From: Russula earlei
Lineage: Eukaryota; Basidiomycota; Agaricomycetes; Russulales; Russulaceae
Assembly: GCA_025769875.1 (NCBI GenBank)
Contig: JAGFNK010000364.1
Span: forward strand, 1-53,473
Direction of reading: 5' to 3'
Length of the DNA: 53,473 nt
Below the pieces are notes generated by a model. That model had not been told where the DNA came from and made no database searches. It saw nothing but the letters and a program-made list of their open reading frames with translations. Below, piece after piece: positions 10,346-19,859 of the stretch (within the stretch, counting starts at the first letter, position 1; the number at the start of each line of letters is the position of its first letter). The position numbers and the translations under genes were made by a program.

Positions 10346-10432
10346 CATTTCTGAAATATCAGTAAATATTCCGAGATACTGTAGATATTCTGATCCCACA
10401 TTTCTATAAATATCATTATGTCATTTTCATGT

Positions 10433-10510
10433 GACCTTGCACTTGCCATTTTTGGATGTCATTTTGAGTGCAAAATCAAAACTGCTATATCTCAACAGTT
10501 TCTCTAGTGA
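10433..10510 (+). repeat. Partial 154-bp repeat monomer
   Basis: The words TGTGACCTTGCACTTGCC and CTGCTATATCTCAACAG match the start of the tandem array at 17868. The match stops at about 10510. Confidence 0.7.
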
Positions 10511-11047
10511 AGAAGGACAAGAGGGGGAAAGCCTGAGGGCACAGCAATCAGCACGTGGGATGGCAGATTGAGATGGCATGTGGGGAATGTTGTTCAGGGG
10601 AGCGATACATGTGAATGCACTACTGTTGTTTTGCTCATTTGAGCCTCTCTAAATACATTTTTGGTGTAGGCTACTCATAAATGTGTATCATAGGTTGCTA
10701 AGATGATACCAAGACTTTATGAGACAATCTTCACCTCTACAGCCTTCAGCTGAGGTGTCAAGCTTGCATCTCGCAAGCTCCACTGTGTCCTTGAGACACT
10801 CTTGCTCACAATTAAGGATGTGAGATGATTGAGGAGAACATTGGGTTTTTTAGCCCTTTTTGCTTTGTGTGATCTGCAGCTTCTGAGCCTGCTGCATGAT
10901 CAAGTCCATCTGTCAATTGAGTAAAGTCCCCCCACAAAGGGGGGTTTTCCAAAAATTTGTTTTTGGTCCTTTTGGATCTGAGAGGTGTAGCACGTCATAC
11001 CACAAAGGTGCTCTGCACATCATGGCCTCTGGTGGAGCAAAATCCAC
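10511..11047. other. No gene recognised
   Basis: This 540-bp stretch has no supported coding sequence. It contains a hairpin-forming segment CCCCCCACAAAGGGGGG near 10930 followed by an A/T-rich part. Nothing else stands out. Confidence 0.4.
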
Positions 11048-11213
11048 CACATTTGAAGATGAATGAAGGGCTGGTATAAATCATTGGCAGTCTTAATATA
11101 ATGTCTTAACCTTACCATCTTGATGTATATAAAATGAATGATGGATAGACAGCATACTGCATTGTGTTGTATGTCGATATGCATCATTGCATATGGAATG
11201 ATATGCCAGACAT
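11048..11213. repeat. Second copy of downstream repeat, left part
   Basis: Matches 10055-10215 with substitutions mainly at CpG sites. It is split by solo LTR-C at 11214-12094 and continues at 12100. Confidence 0.75.
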
Positions 11214-12094
11214 TGTCACGGTAACTAGCCATGTCAGTTCACAAGCGGAAAACAAGTTGATGATAGCGAGGTGTTCAAGAAATGGGCTGGTTCCCGTGTA
11301 TAATGAGTAAGGATCCCTGCAGCGGTCGAAGTGTTTTATGCTAAACAGGTTATGGCCAATAGACCCTTCCTAGTATGACTCGGTCCGTTGAGAAGCTAGG
11401 GTAAGTTTGTAATGGGATAGACTAGGGCTGGTTCCACTAGCTATATGCGTTCAAGTCCGTTGGGGACCTTGAACAATGCAGAGAGAGTAGAGGAAGGTAG
11501 GTCTTAAAGGAGGAGAGCTCTTCTCAGGGGAGTGAAGAGAGACTCTTAGGGAAGGAAGGGAAAGGCGAAGAGTAGATGGTGGATGGTGTGTTGAGAGTTG
11601 ATGAAATGGAGAGGTGGATGTGGTTTGAGGATTAGGAGCGAAGTGGGTTGCAGGCAAATATGTTGGACAAGAGTAGGTTGGATTCTACAAGAGACCAAGC
11701 TTAGGGCTTTGGTCACAAAGTACTGAGCTTATATATACAGGAGAAGCGCAGCAATAGCTGCGCTTTGACTGTGCTACTAGTATAGTAGGAGTCATAATAA
11801 GTAGGAGTCATAGGAATGAGGCCACGAATGAGTCAGAACCAAGTAACTGTGCTGCACAGTAGGTGCGCAGCATTGCACAGTCGAAACTAAGAAGTGAATA
11901 TAAATGGAAAGAGAACCAAACAAAGGGAAAGTAACAGCAATCCAGTGTTACCTGGACATGTATGGATCACATGATAATGCAGAAGGGATCACAAGATGTA
12001 AGAGATCACAAGACTAGTAAGTAAAGGGACGTACGAAGGCAAGCAGTCCATAGCAAAAGGTAAGAGGTAAACGTAAAAGGAAAATGGTGTAACA
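11214..12094 (-). mobile_element. Solo LTR, family C, with TSD GACAT
   Basis: The 881-bp LTR runs from TGTCACGGTAAC to GGTGTAACA on the plus strand. GACAT flanks it at 11209-11213 and 12095-12099. The unoccupied site is visible in the paralogous repeat at 10195-10225, which makes the insertion certain. Sense is the minus strand. Confidence 0.95.
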
Positions 12095-12433
12095 GACATT
12101 GCCCAAGGGGTAGGTGACTACAGAGATGAGAGAGGGAAGGGCAACAATAATGTGCAAGAATGAGAGAGTGATATGACTCAGATGAGGAATGAGCCAACGG
12201 CACACATCAGGGAATCCTACATTTCTTAAATATTAGTAAATATTCTCCATATTGTTACATATTCTGAGATACTGTAGATATTCTGATCCCACATTTCTTA
12301 AATATCATTACTGTCATCTTCACGTGACCTTGCACTTGCCATTTTTGGATGTCCTCTCAAGTGTGAAATCAAAACTGCTATATCTCAACAGTTTCTCAAC
12401 AGATTGCCTTGAAACTTTGACGGTTGAACCTTA

Positions 12434-12999
12434 GGCCCCTTTAACCAACCAAATATTCTTGAATCTTGAACTTGAACTTGGATTTTGGGATTTTCCAGGA
12501 GTGATGGGAATGACAGGTGTGATGTAAGTGACATAATAAACTAATATGAGTCTATTTCAAATATGAGTTACTTTTTGGTGTGGTTTGCATTCATGTGTTG
12601 GGTTTACATGTGATATGTAAAATATTTTTTCTAACCGCTTCCTTCCACTCCTTCCAAGTGGGGTATTGCAAGCATGTCATTAAGGCAGCACATGTGTCAC
12701 CAATGTGTGGGTGCACATCTTTGTGCAAATTTTGTATGTGCAGCTCTGGTGAAAATGGGGCTGCAAGCACCCAGATGTTGAGCTCAAGTTGGACTGCTCA
12801 ACTCTGAGTTTGATGCTGACACATCATGTGTAACCCCATATATGCAAATATGCAAATGACAACAGAAAAAAATGCATATTAATTTATTATATACATCATA
12901 TCACTTACATCACTCCTGTCACTCCTGTCACTGCTGGAAAATCCCGAAATCCAAGTTCAAGTTCAAGATTCAAGAATTTCTCGGTTGGTAAAAGGGGCC
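12434..12999. mobile_element. Harbinger-type MITE with TTA duplication
   Basis: The 566-bp element begins GGCCCCTTTAACCAACC and ends GGTTGGTAAAAGGGGCC, with inverted ends of about 105 bp. TTA flanks it at 12431-12433 and 13000-13002. The host is a monomer of the 154-bp repeat: its wild-type sequence GAACCTTATATACTGTATC is split at TTA. Internal sequence has no transposase frame. Its ends resemble those of the autonomous element at 21006-24419 (same CCAACC(A/G)A...TTCTTGAA pattern), so that family probably mobilised it. A right-hand part of another copy is at 24896-25204. Confidence 0.9.
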
Positions 13000-13080
13000 T
13001 TATACATACTGTATCTAGGTGCAGCTAAAATATGGGAGCCTAATATTCAGTTCCTGAAATGTTGATTTTCAGGTGCTGAC

Positions 13081-13250
13081 TAGGGCTGTGCACCGTACCC
13101 ATGTATGTACAGGTGTACGGGACCTGTATTACGGGACCCGTACCCATCCCATTTGCTGACCGCTGCAGAGTTTATACGGTATGGGTATAGGACAGGTATT
13201 ACACATTGAGACCTGTTAGTTGATGGCCATTTATGGCCATCATATAGTGC
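13081..13250. mobile_element. Possible hAT-type end with GGTACGGG subterminal repeats
   Basis: The 154-bp repeat breaks off at 13080 and is followed by TAGGGCTGTGCACCGTACCC, then several GTACGGG/CCCGTACC words. This layout resembles hAT termini, and TAGGG matches the ends of the hAT-like element at 30810. No partner end was found, so the element is incomplete or misassigned. Confidence 0.4.
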
Positions 13251-13391
13251 TGTCGCCAGCTTGGCTCAAAACTGTTTCAAGCCAAGCTGGAGCTGTTTCT
13301 GAGCTGAGATAAGCCATTCAACAGCTTGCGGCTTGAAGCTGCTGCTCGAAACAGCATGAGACATTTCAAGCCATTTTGAAGTGCCCAATTT

Positions 13392-13790
13392 GGAGTTTTG
13401 AAGTGCCAGATTTGGATATGGTTGCTCAATTTGGAGAGTCGTCTGCCACTCTGCCTCTGGAATCTACCTTGTCCCTTTCTGCTATCCTCGTAGGATTCAG
13501 TTACCATTGTAGTCCTGTACCTCATGTTTTTATCTTTATATCCATCTTGACCCAAGGGCCACTCATAAACAATCACACTGGTTGAAACAGCTCAAGTGAT
13601 GAGCCTCAAGCCATTTTGAGCTGTTTCAAGTGCCAGATTTGGATATGGTTGCTCAATTTGGAGTCATCTACCATAATGTGCCATTCTGCCTCTGCTCATG
13701 AGGATGCTAAGGAGGCTTCTCCTTCAGGCTCCCTTTCTGCTGCTATCCTTGCAAGGGCCACTCATTAACATTCACACTGGCAAGTACTTG
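13392..13790. repeat. Direct duplication of about 230 bp
   Basis: GTGCCAGATTTGGATATGG occurs at about 13402 and 13630. The downstream words GGGCCACTCAT(A/T)AACA also repeat, at 13557 and 13756. The surrounding text is rich in CAAGCC/GGCTTG words. No gene is recognised between 13081 and 14009. Confidence 0.5.
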
Positions 13791-14009
13791 TTCCTTTTCC
13801 TTTGCTTGTTCAAGGCTCATCGGTATGCAGGCATCCTAGCACTTACGGTGTTGCACAGTACTAGTATAAGCACTGCACTGATGCCCAAACCCCCTTCACT
13901 CCACTTTACCCATAACCACTGTCATGGTTAGTTTGGTTTGCTTGTCCCCAATGGAATTGCTGCTCACGATCCATTCCATCCGTAGTCAACCAACTGCTGG
14001 CAATGTCTC

Positions 14010-14405
14010 ATCCATGATTTTAAGTGGCTTTCAAGTGACCCACCCAGGGGATCTCAGGTGGCCCATGTCCTGATAACATCATGTTATGGAATGTGGTAAT
14101 TTTTGGCCCTGGTGCATCCCATCCTGATGAATCACATCCACTGTTGTCTTTACACTGCTTCCTGTGTAGCAGATACACTGTTTGAAGATGGCACTTTCAA
14201 GCTCTTCTTGACATTTGATGAATCTTACCTGAATAAGCCGCTGACAGTTAAGTTCCTCTCCTGGATGTTCCATCCAAGTGTGTACATGAATGGAGAGCTC
14301 TGCCTTGACATACTCCAGAACTGATGGTCACCAACATATGATGTCGTGGCCATACTCACCTCCATACAAAGCTTGCTCCACAACCTTAACCCAAACAGCT
14401 CCACA
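14010..14405 (+). pseudogene. RAD6/UBC2-like ubiquitin-conjugating enzyme pseudogene
   Basis: The translation shows an E2 core: DFKWLSSDPP, then after a frame break [16 protein letters not shown], a spliceable intron (14112-14169, GTGCAT to TGTGTAG), then [30 protein letters not shown] with the catalytic Cys in GELCLDIL, and WSPTYDVVAILTSIQSLL. RAD6-type E2s attach ubiquitin to histone H2B and other targets in the nucleus. A TGA stop replaces the Arg codon expected between ILQN and WSPTYD, which fits CGA to TGA. At least one frameshift lies near 14042. The retained intron shows it derives from genomic DNA, not from an mRNA copy. The N-terminus and C-terminus are missing. Confidence 0.85.
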
Positions 14406-14825
14406 GGAAGCTCAGTGAATAACTACACTGGTGTACTTGTTCCTCATGTTATGGGTGTGTTTCATCTGTGGAAGTTGGGTGAAGGTTTCTTCATCCATGT
14501 GGGTGTGGGTGGATCATGTGACTGCATCCAAAACTGTTGTTCTTGACGTTCCATTCCTTGTGAGCTTTGTTCTCATGATTAATTCTCAAGTCTTCATGTC
14601 CAAGGGGCACCATTCTACCAACATGGACATTTATGCAGAATTTTTGTCTCAAGTTACATATTCAGCCAGACATCACAATGTCAAGCCCACGTGCCTTGTT
14701 AATACCAAGTCAAATTCAAGAATCTCAGTGGTTGTCCCTAGAAAGGGCAAAGGTTGTAAACATGAGCATATTGCCCCCTGTCATCAGCATCTTACCTGAC
14801 AGCCTGCTCTCTTGTCTGTCCTTGT

Positions 14826-15628
14826 CCCAGCTCTCACAGCAGCTGCAGATATGGCTACAGTATGCTCGCCTCAAGGTAGAGCATGGATGTGTGCATTTTC
14901 ACCAGTATCAAGGCAGTGTCATTCAGAACCTGTGCTCATTCATCATCCCAAATACCTAGCAACACCATTTCCTAAATGAGGTGGAGAACTTGTATTTCCG
15001 TAACTCTACACTCAAGGGAAAATCAAAAGTGCTGGCACCATCCTCATCCTCATCTGCATGTCCTTTGTCTTCTCTATGCCCTGTGATATCATCATCATTG
15101 ACTGCAAGTGGACCATCCCCGAAAGCTGCATTGGCCTCCTCACAGATGACAAAAGGCGCCAAGGTGGCCCCTGAAGCAAACCAGGCTGCTGTGCCCCCTG
15201 TGCCTGCCCCTTCGCCTCCGCCTACCATCTTTGTCTCTTCACCACTGCCTGCTGCTGTTGCCATCGTGTCTCCCTGTGAACCCCCACCTTCACAACTGTC
15301 CACTCCTGCAAAAAGCGCCTTGCCATATGCCACCATGAGGGGCACACCAATGCCTAGCGGTGGAATGCTGATGCAGATCCAGGTGTTTGAAGGTTCTACT
15401 CTGAAATTGGCGATGCTCTCTCCTTCCACTCTCTCTGCATTCATGCAAAATCACCCTGTTGCACAGCAGCAGCTCTCATCCACAGTGACAATGGACTTTT
15501 TGTCCCTCTTTCCCTTCATAATGACCCCCTCCTCCAGCACCAACTCCTCGATGACTCAGCAGGCTTGCTCTTTGTGGTGGAAGGTGCTGTCAGGACATCT
15601 GAGGCACTGGTGGACTGCCTGCACTTGA
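14826..15628 (+). pseudogene. Unknown Ser/Pro/Ala-rich gene fragment with intron
   Basis: Exon A (about 14826-14890) encodes LSQQLQIWLQYARLKVEHG. A 69-bp intron follows (14891-14959, GTGCAT to CCTAG). Exon B (14960-15628) is open for 222 codons before TGA: it starts QHHFLNEVENLYFRNSTLKG and then turns into a Ser/Pro/Ala-rich low-complexity region ending near LWWKVLSGHLRHWWTACT. The helical QQLQ...LNEVENLYF segment across a clean splice junction suggests a real protein. I do not recognise the family. No start codon or promoter is evident, and it sits among decayed gene fragments, so it is called a fragment. Confidence 0.5.
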
Positions 15629-16030
15629 GTGAGCCTGGTTGAGGCGAGATGGATATGGTCTTGGACTTTGTCGAGGTGATGTTCAACTGAGGGGGATGGC
15701 TCCTGTTGCTGTCGCCTTTTCATTCTCAACATCTTCATCAGAGTTGGAGGACGAAGGGATGGTGATGCGCTGATTATTTGCATGCATTGTCCAGGCATGC
15801 CACTGCCACCTTGGTTGGAAATGACCATGACACCGCAGCTGAAAAACTGCCCACCACTCACTCCGTCATGAATGCATGGCCTCAGCAATCGCAGTGCTTG
15901 CTGCTAACTTGGTGACCACTGTGGAATCATGCAGATACATGCTTATTCATCCTCAGAGTCAACGGAGCAGCAGGACCTCATGTTGGATATACAATCTGTC
16001 ATATAGATTAATCCACTTCACTGTACCTAA
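15629..16030. other. No gene recognised
   Basis: No supported feature. Open frames on either strand here have no recognisable protein character. Confidence 0.35.
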
Positions 16031-16102
16031 GGCTAGGTAGCTCAGTGGTTAGAGCACCTGGTATATATCCGGGAGGTCCTGGGTTCAATCCTCAGTCTGG
16101 CC
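16031..16102 (+). tRNA. tRNA-like sequence, degenerate or SINE head
   Basis: All four cloverleaf stems can be formed: acceptor GGCTAGG/TCTGGCC (two G-T pairs), D stem GCTC/GAGC, anticodon stem CCTGG/CCGGG, and T stem CTGGG/CTCAG with loop TTCAATC. The A box TAGCTCAGTGG and B box GGTTCAATCC are near consensus. The anticodon loop is TATATAT, giving UAU (Ile) but with A instead of the universal U at position 33. There is no intron. The odd loop and the repeat-rich setting favour a tRNA pseudogene or the 5' head of a SINE over a working tRNA gene. Confidence 0.6.
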
Positions 16103-16700
16103 ATTTTCTTAATTGCACCAGGATATAAGGGAATCATGTGAGCGCATGTCAACCCCCTCCTCTGAGGTCCCCAGGTTGGGTCACATAGTGTTGAACCCAC
16201 AAGTCGGACCCAAGAGGGTGGCAATGACTAAGCACCTCCTCTGAGGTCCCTCTATCTGTGGTTGCATTTCACAACACCTCATCCCCACCGACTCACCCAT
16301 TGCCTTCTTTCCTGCTGTCACCACCGTCTCCGCCTCTGCTCCCTCAGCCTTCCACCAGGACAACAGCCACTACATCTTGATTTCCACTTTGCCTGTGAGT
16401 TCTGCATCAAGCTTCTTCCATTGTATGTATCTCTGGCATTTGTTTTGCCAGATTTGCTGGCTCACCTGTGTTTCTTTCACATTACAGCTACACCAATCAT
16501 GTGAGGCTTGCTCATATTCTCTTTTGGATTCCAAAATGGGTTCCAATGGGTCCTTGAGGCTGATGACAAGGTCTTCTTCACAAGGTCTCTCACTTTCACA
16601 CCATTCATGCATCATTGGCCAAAATTGATATGACACTGGTATTCTTCAAGAGCCTGGAGAGCACCAAGACCATCATCACAGTTTTCAGTCAAGAGTCATT
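16103..16700. other. Possible SINE body; otherwise no gene
   Basis: CCTCCTCTGAGGTCCC occurs twice (about 16155 and 16237) within 140 bp downstream of the tRNA-like head. This could be a SINE body, but no tail or target duplication is seen. The remainder to 16700 has no recognised gene. Confidence 0.3.
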
Positions 16701-16704
16701 CTGC

Positions 16705-17465
16705 TGAGCAAGGGTTTGATGTGCTCAGAAAGTTCGCAATCAACCTCACCATGCTCGCCAGAGGAAGGCAAGATTGACCCTGTAATCAGATGCAACAATG
16801 AGATCTGTTGTGTTGTTCATATCCTTTGCACAAGGTGTCTGCCACAAACCTCGCGTTTCACCGCATCCTTCCTTTTGTCTTCTGACTTCCCCCTGTCCCC
16901 CTCCAGGACAGAGAACAACCCCGTTCTCATTGGCAAACCAGGCATTAGCAAGACCTCCATTGCCTCGGAACTTGTGCAGTGCCTCATGAACCATGATGTC
17001 CCTGCTTCTCTCATTGCTTGCATCTTCCCCCTCAACATAGGTGTGCTCATCGCTGGTGCCAAGTACAAAGGCAAATACGAGGAGCGCATCAAATGCATCT
17101 TGAACAAAGTGGAGAAGGCTGCTGCTGACGGCAGTCCCAGCGTCATCCTCTTCATCAATGAGCTCCACCTCATTATGGCCAGCCACAGATCCAAAGTCAG
17201 TGGCATGGACACTGCCAACCTGTTCAAGCCGCTCCTGGCTTGTGGAAAGCTGCACCACATCATCATGACAACTCTGGCAGAATACTGCAAGTACATCAAG
17301 ACCGACGCTCCAGGGCAGCATTGGTTTGCCCAGGTGTCGGTCAACGAGCCCACCATTCCTGAGATTATCAGCATTATCTGTGGCATTCATGAAAACTATG
17401 AAGTTCATCATGGCATGTGGATCCTCAATGGCACCCTCATCATGGCAGCCATGTTGGCACAGTGT
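16705..17465 (+). pseudogene. Hsp104/ClpB-like AAA+ domain 1 pseudogene
   Basis: The translation covers the first nucleotide-binding domain of an Hsp104/ClpB disaggregase: FDVLRKFAINLTMLAR, GKIDPVIRCNNEIC, a 72-bp intron (16835-16906), then NNPVLIGKPGISKTSIASEL, IAGAKYKGKYEERIK, ILFINELHLIMA, ANLFKPLLACGKL, TTLAEYCKYI and VNEPTIPEIISI. Walker A has Ser where GxxGxGKT needs Gly, and Walker B reads FINELH where FIDELH is expected, so ATPase activity would be lost. A one-base insertion lies near 16765. It keeps an intron, so it was copied as DNA. The N-terminal, middle and second AAA+ domains are absent. Confidence 0.88.
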
Positions 17466-17469
17466 TGGC

Positions 17470-17866
17470 TGAAGGGCTGAAGGCCTTCAAATGGCTTGCC
17501 CTTCAGAAGGCCTTCAGTGAAGCCTTCAAGGCTTGTAACAAAATTTTGAAGAGTTGAAGGGCTTCAAGGTCCAAGTGGCTGTGTCGTAGTTAGAAATCTT
17601 GTCAACTAATAATTTCAAACTCTTGACTCGTCCGAGATGTCAGATGGCACCAAATGCTCAGTCACTTTGGGCATTCTTTCATCGAGGCGAGAAGCAAAAT
17701 GGAACCCATTATCACATGTACTGCAAGGGTTGTGTTGCTCAACATGAAGTGATTGGTGATGAAGGACTGGATGATGCTTCAGAATTTATTTCACAGAAGT
17801 TGAGATTCGAAACTGGTGAGTAACTATCACCAACATGACATGTCATGTTCACCCTCAATCTCCATA
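17470..17866 (+). pseudogene. hAT-like 5' end with BED zinc-finger relic
   Basis: 17470-17590 is packed with GAAGGCCTTCA/GAAGGGCTTCAAGG words, a subterminal pattern common in hAT elements. A frame from 17599 to 17823 then gives QMAPNAQSLWAFFHRGEKQN followed by YCKGCV. WxFF plus C-x2-C is the first half of a BED-type zinc finger, the usual N-terminus of hAT transposases. The frame ends at 17823 and the 154-bp repeat array starts at 17868, so the transposase is truncated. The host-gene fragments at 14010-17465 lie immediately upstream. Confidence 0.5.
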
Positions 17867-17867
17867 T

Positions 17868-18528
17868 TACTGTCGTTTTCACGTGACCTTGCACTTGCCA
17901 TTTTTGGATGTCATTTTAAGTGCAAAATCAAAACTGCTATATCTCAACAGCTTCTCAACAGATTGCCTTGAAACTTTGACAGTAGAACCTTATATACTGT
18001 ATCTAGGTGCAGCTAAAATATGGGAGCATAATATTCAGTTCTTGAAATGTCAATTTTCAGGTGCTGACATGGGTGCAAAACTTTGAACTGCCATATCTCA
18101 ACTGTTTCTCAATCAATTGACTTGAAACTTCGACAATGGGATCTCATGTACTGTATCTAGGTGCAGCCCAAGAGCTGGGGTCTAATTCTTAGTTCCTGAA
18201 GTTTCGATTTTTGGGTGTGATCTGAGTGCAAAATTTCGAACTGCCATATCTCAACTGTCTCTTGATAGATTGCCTTGAAACCTGGACAGTAGAACCTTAT
18301 ATACTGTGTCTAGGTGCAGCTAAAATATGGGAGCCTAGTGTTCAGTTCCTGAAGTTTCAATTTTTGGGTGCCAATCTGTATGCGAAATTTCGAACTGTCA
18401 TATCTCAACTATTTCTCAATGGATTGGCTTGAAACTTGGGCAGTATCATCTCATGTACTGTATCTAGATACAGCCAAATAATGGGTTTCACTTGTTAAAT
18501 TTTCATGTTTTGGGGTGCTGACCAACCC
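17868..18528 (+). repeat. Tandem array of 154-bp repeat, forward
   Basis: ATATCTCAAC recurs at 17939, 18093, 18246 and 18400, giving 153-154 bp spacing and about four diverged monomers. Each carries TTGAAAC(T/C)T and CTGTATCTAG(G/A)TGCAGC words. The first monomer begins CTGTCGTTTTCACGTGACC. An inverted array occurs at 20936-21005 and 24420-24890, and single monomers at 10433, 12310 and 13000. Confidence 0.85.
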
Positions 18529-19549
18529 TGAGCACGATAGGATATCTCTACACATGACTATTTACAGCTGTAGCGCGCAACCACAGCAAGAAAAATACAG
18601 TGAGACAGATGGAAAACATCACTGGTGGGATGATAGCAGGTCTCCGGACTGTAGCGTGCCAGGTCGGGCACGCGGAGTCCATGGGGCTTGATCTGAGGGC
18701 AGGTAGGAGCGGAAGGGAGCAGGGGAGAGCAACGTCGTGCCCCGGAACGCAACGCACACGCGCACGTGCGAGAGGGTGTGTGTGTGTTCTCGAGGGAATG
18801 GTTCACACAGGCAGACAAGATGTTTTAACACAGAGGCAAAAGCTCCCTCCTATTCGAGACTGTAGCTACTAGCCATAAATACTGTAGAAGAAAGGTGGGG
18901 TGAGAACTAGGTAATCAAAAACATGGATGAGAAGACAATGGCATAAGAATCCTACTGCTCCAACTGCGAGTCCATGAGCACGGGGTGGTGCAGTGAGGAT
19001 GACAGGGCGAGGCACTGTGGGCAGTGAGCCCTCGGATCGAGTGGCGATGACCTCTGTGTGTGCGTCATTCAAGTCCGTACGTATGCGCGTAGCGGGGGCG
19101 AGAACGATGCTTGAGAGACGATGATGAAAGGGGCGAGAGTGGGATTGAAAGGGAGTCGACAACGGGCGAGAGTGATATGACGAAAGGGTGGGGAGCATGA
19201 AGCAGACAAAGATACTAGTGGTGCAGGGGATGGATGTAGATGAGGGAGCGTGAGGCATGGGTGAAGTTGGAGGCGATCGAGCTGAGGTGTCATCGCTGTT
19301 CCTGGGCGTAGAGTGGGCGATGCAAGGGAATAACATTGAGAGGAGCACGCGAGAGGTAAGTGAAAAGAGGGAAAGGAATGACGATAGTTGGAGGGATGAT
19401 AGGAGGGGAAGGGAGATGAGAGACAAAGGGAAAGGAAGACACGTGGGCGAGGGACGTGAGGGAGGTGGGGGGCAAGTGCAAGTCATGTGAGTTTCCCAGT
19501 CAGCGGGCTCAGACACCTTACAGGACTGCTTAGAGGAGGTTTTGCATAC
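18529..19549. other. Purine/pyrimidine-biased spacer related to hAT-like element interior
   Basis: No gene is supported. About 19010-19490 resembles 31430-31880 inside the hAT-like element (shared GTGGGCAG(T/C)GAGCCCTCGG and AGGAATGACGATAGTTGGA). The long minus-strand frame across 18869-19645 is probably an effect of strand composition. Confidence 0.45.
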
Positions 19550-19859
19550 CGTCAGGGAATTTGAGGATGTGGGGTGCCATGGCATCTGATGGACCCTCCA
19601 TTTTTTGGATGGTCGATGTCTTGACCTGGGGTCTGGAGAAGGCAACCTTGTGCGACTTTGCGGTTCACTTGCTTTGCCACTCTCCTACAACGGTGGCATA
19701 AGAATGAAATAAGCTGAAAGGGTGTTTGCATTGACTTGCCTTGGCAGCCTGTTGAATGGCAACATCAGCCAACCCATGCAGTACCTCCCAGGGTGCCACG
19801 AGGCCAGAAGCTGGGAGCCCACCGCCATTGTCGTCCTCATCTGACGAGTCCGTGCTCAT
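19550..19859 (-). CDS. Hypothetical nuclear-type protein fragment, two exons
   Basis: On the minus strand an ATG at 19859 opens MSTDSSDEDDNGGG, followed by APWEVLHGLADVAIQQAAK. A 55-bp intron with a GC donor (19685-19739, GCAAGT to TTGTAG) leads to ESGKASEPQSRTRLPSPDPR and a basic RSRHRPSKKWRV segment. A GTATGC donor follows at 19549, so more exons are expected but were not found. The two exons total 85 codons with no stop. Acidic start plus basic cluster suggests a nuclear protein. I do not recognise the family. It lies within the inverted 154-bp arrays and may be a captured fragment. Confidence 0.4.

Noticed and set aside
15000..15630. Hsp70 relic suggested by IQVFEG
   Set aside because: Only this short word matches; the flanking residues do not fit Hsp70.
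16042..16224. Minus-strand 60-codon frame ending RIYTRCSNH
   Set aside because: It is the reverse translation of the tRNA-like sequence, a common artefact.
13081..17866. Helitron carrying the host-gene fragments
   Set aside because: I looked for a 5' TC start and a 3' hairpin followed by CTRR but found no convincing pair; kept only as a possibility in the findings.
18869..19645. 258-codon minus-strand frame rich in Ser and Pro
   Set aside because: It reflects purine/pyrimidine strand bias; the supported exons at 19550-19684 use it only in part, and related sequence in the hAT-like element is not open.
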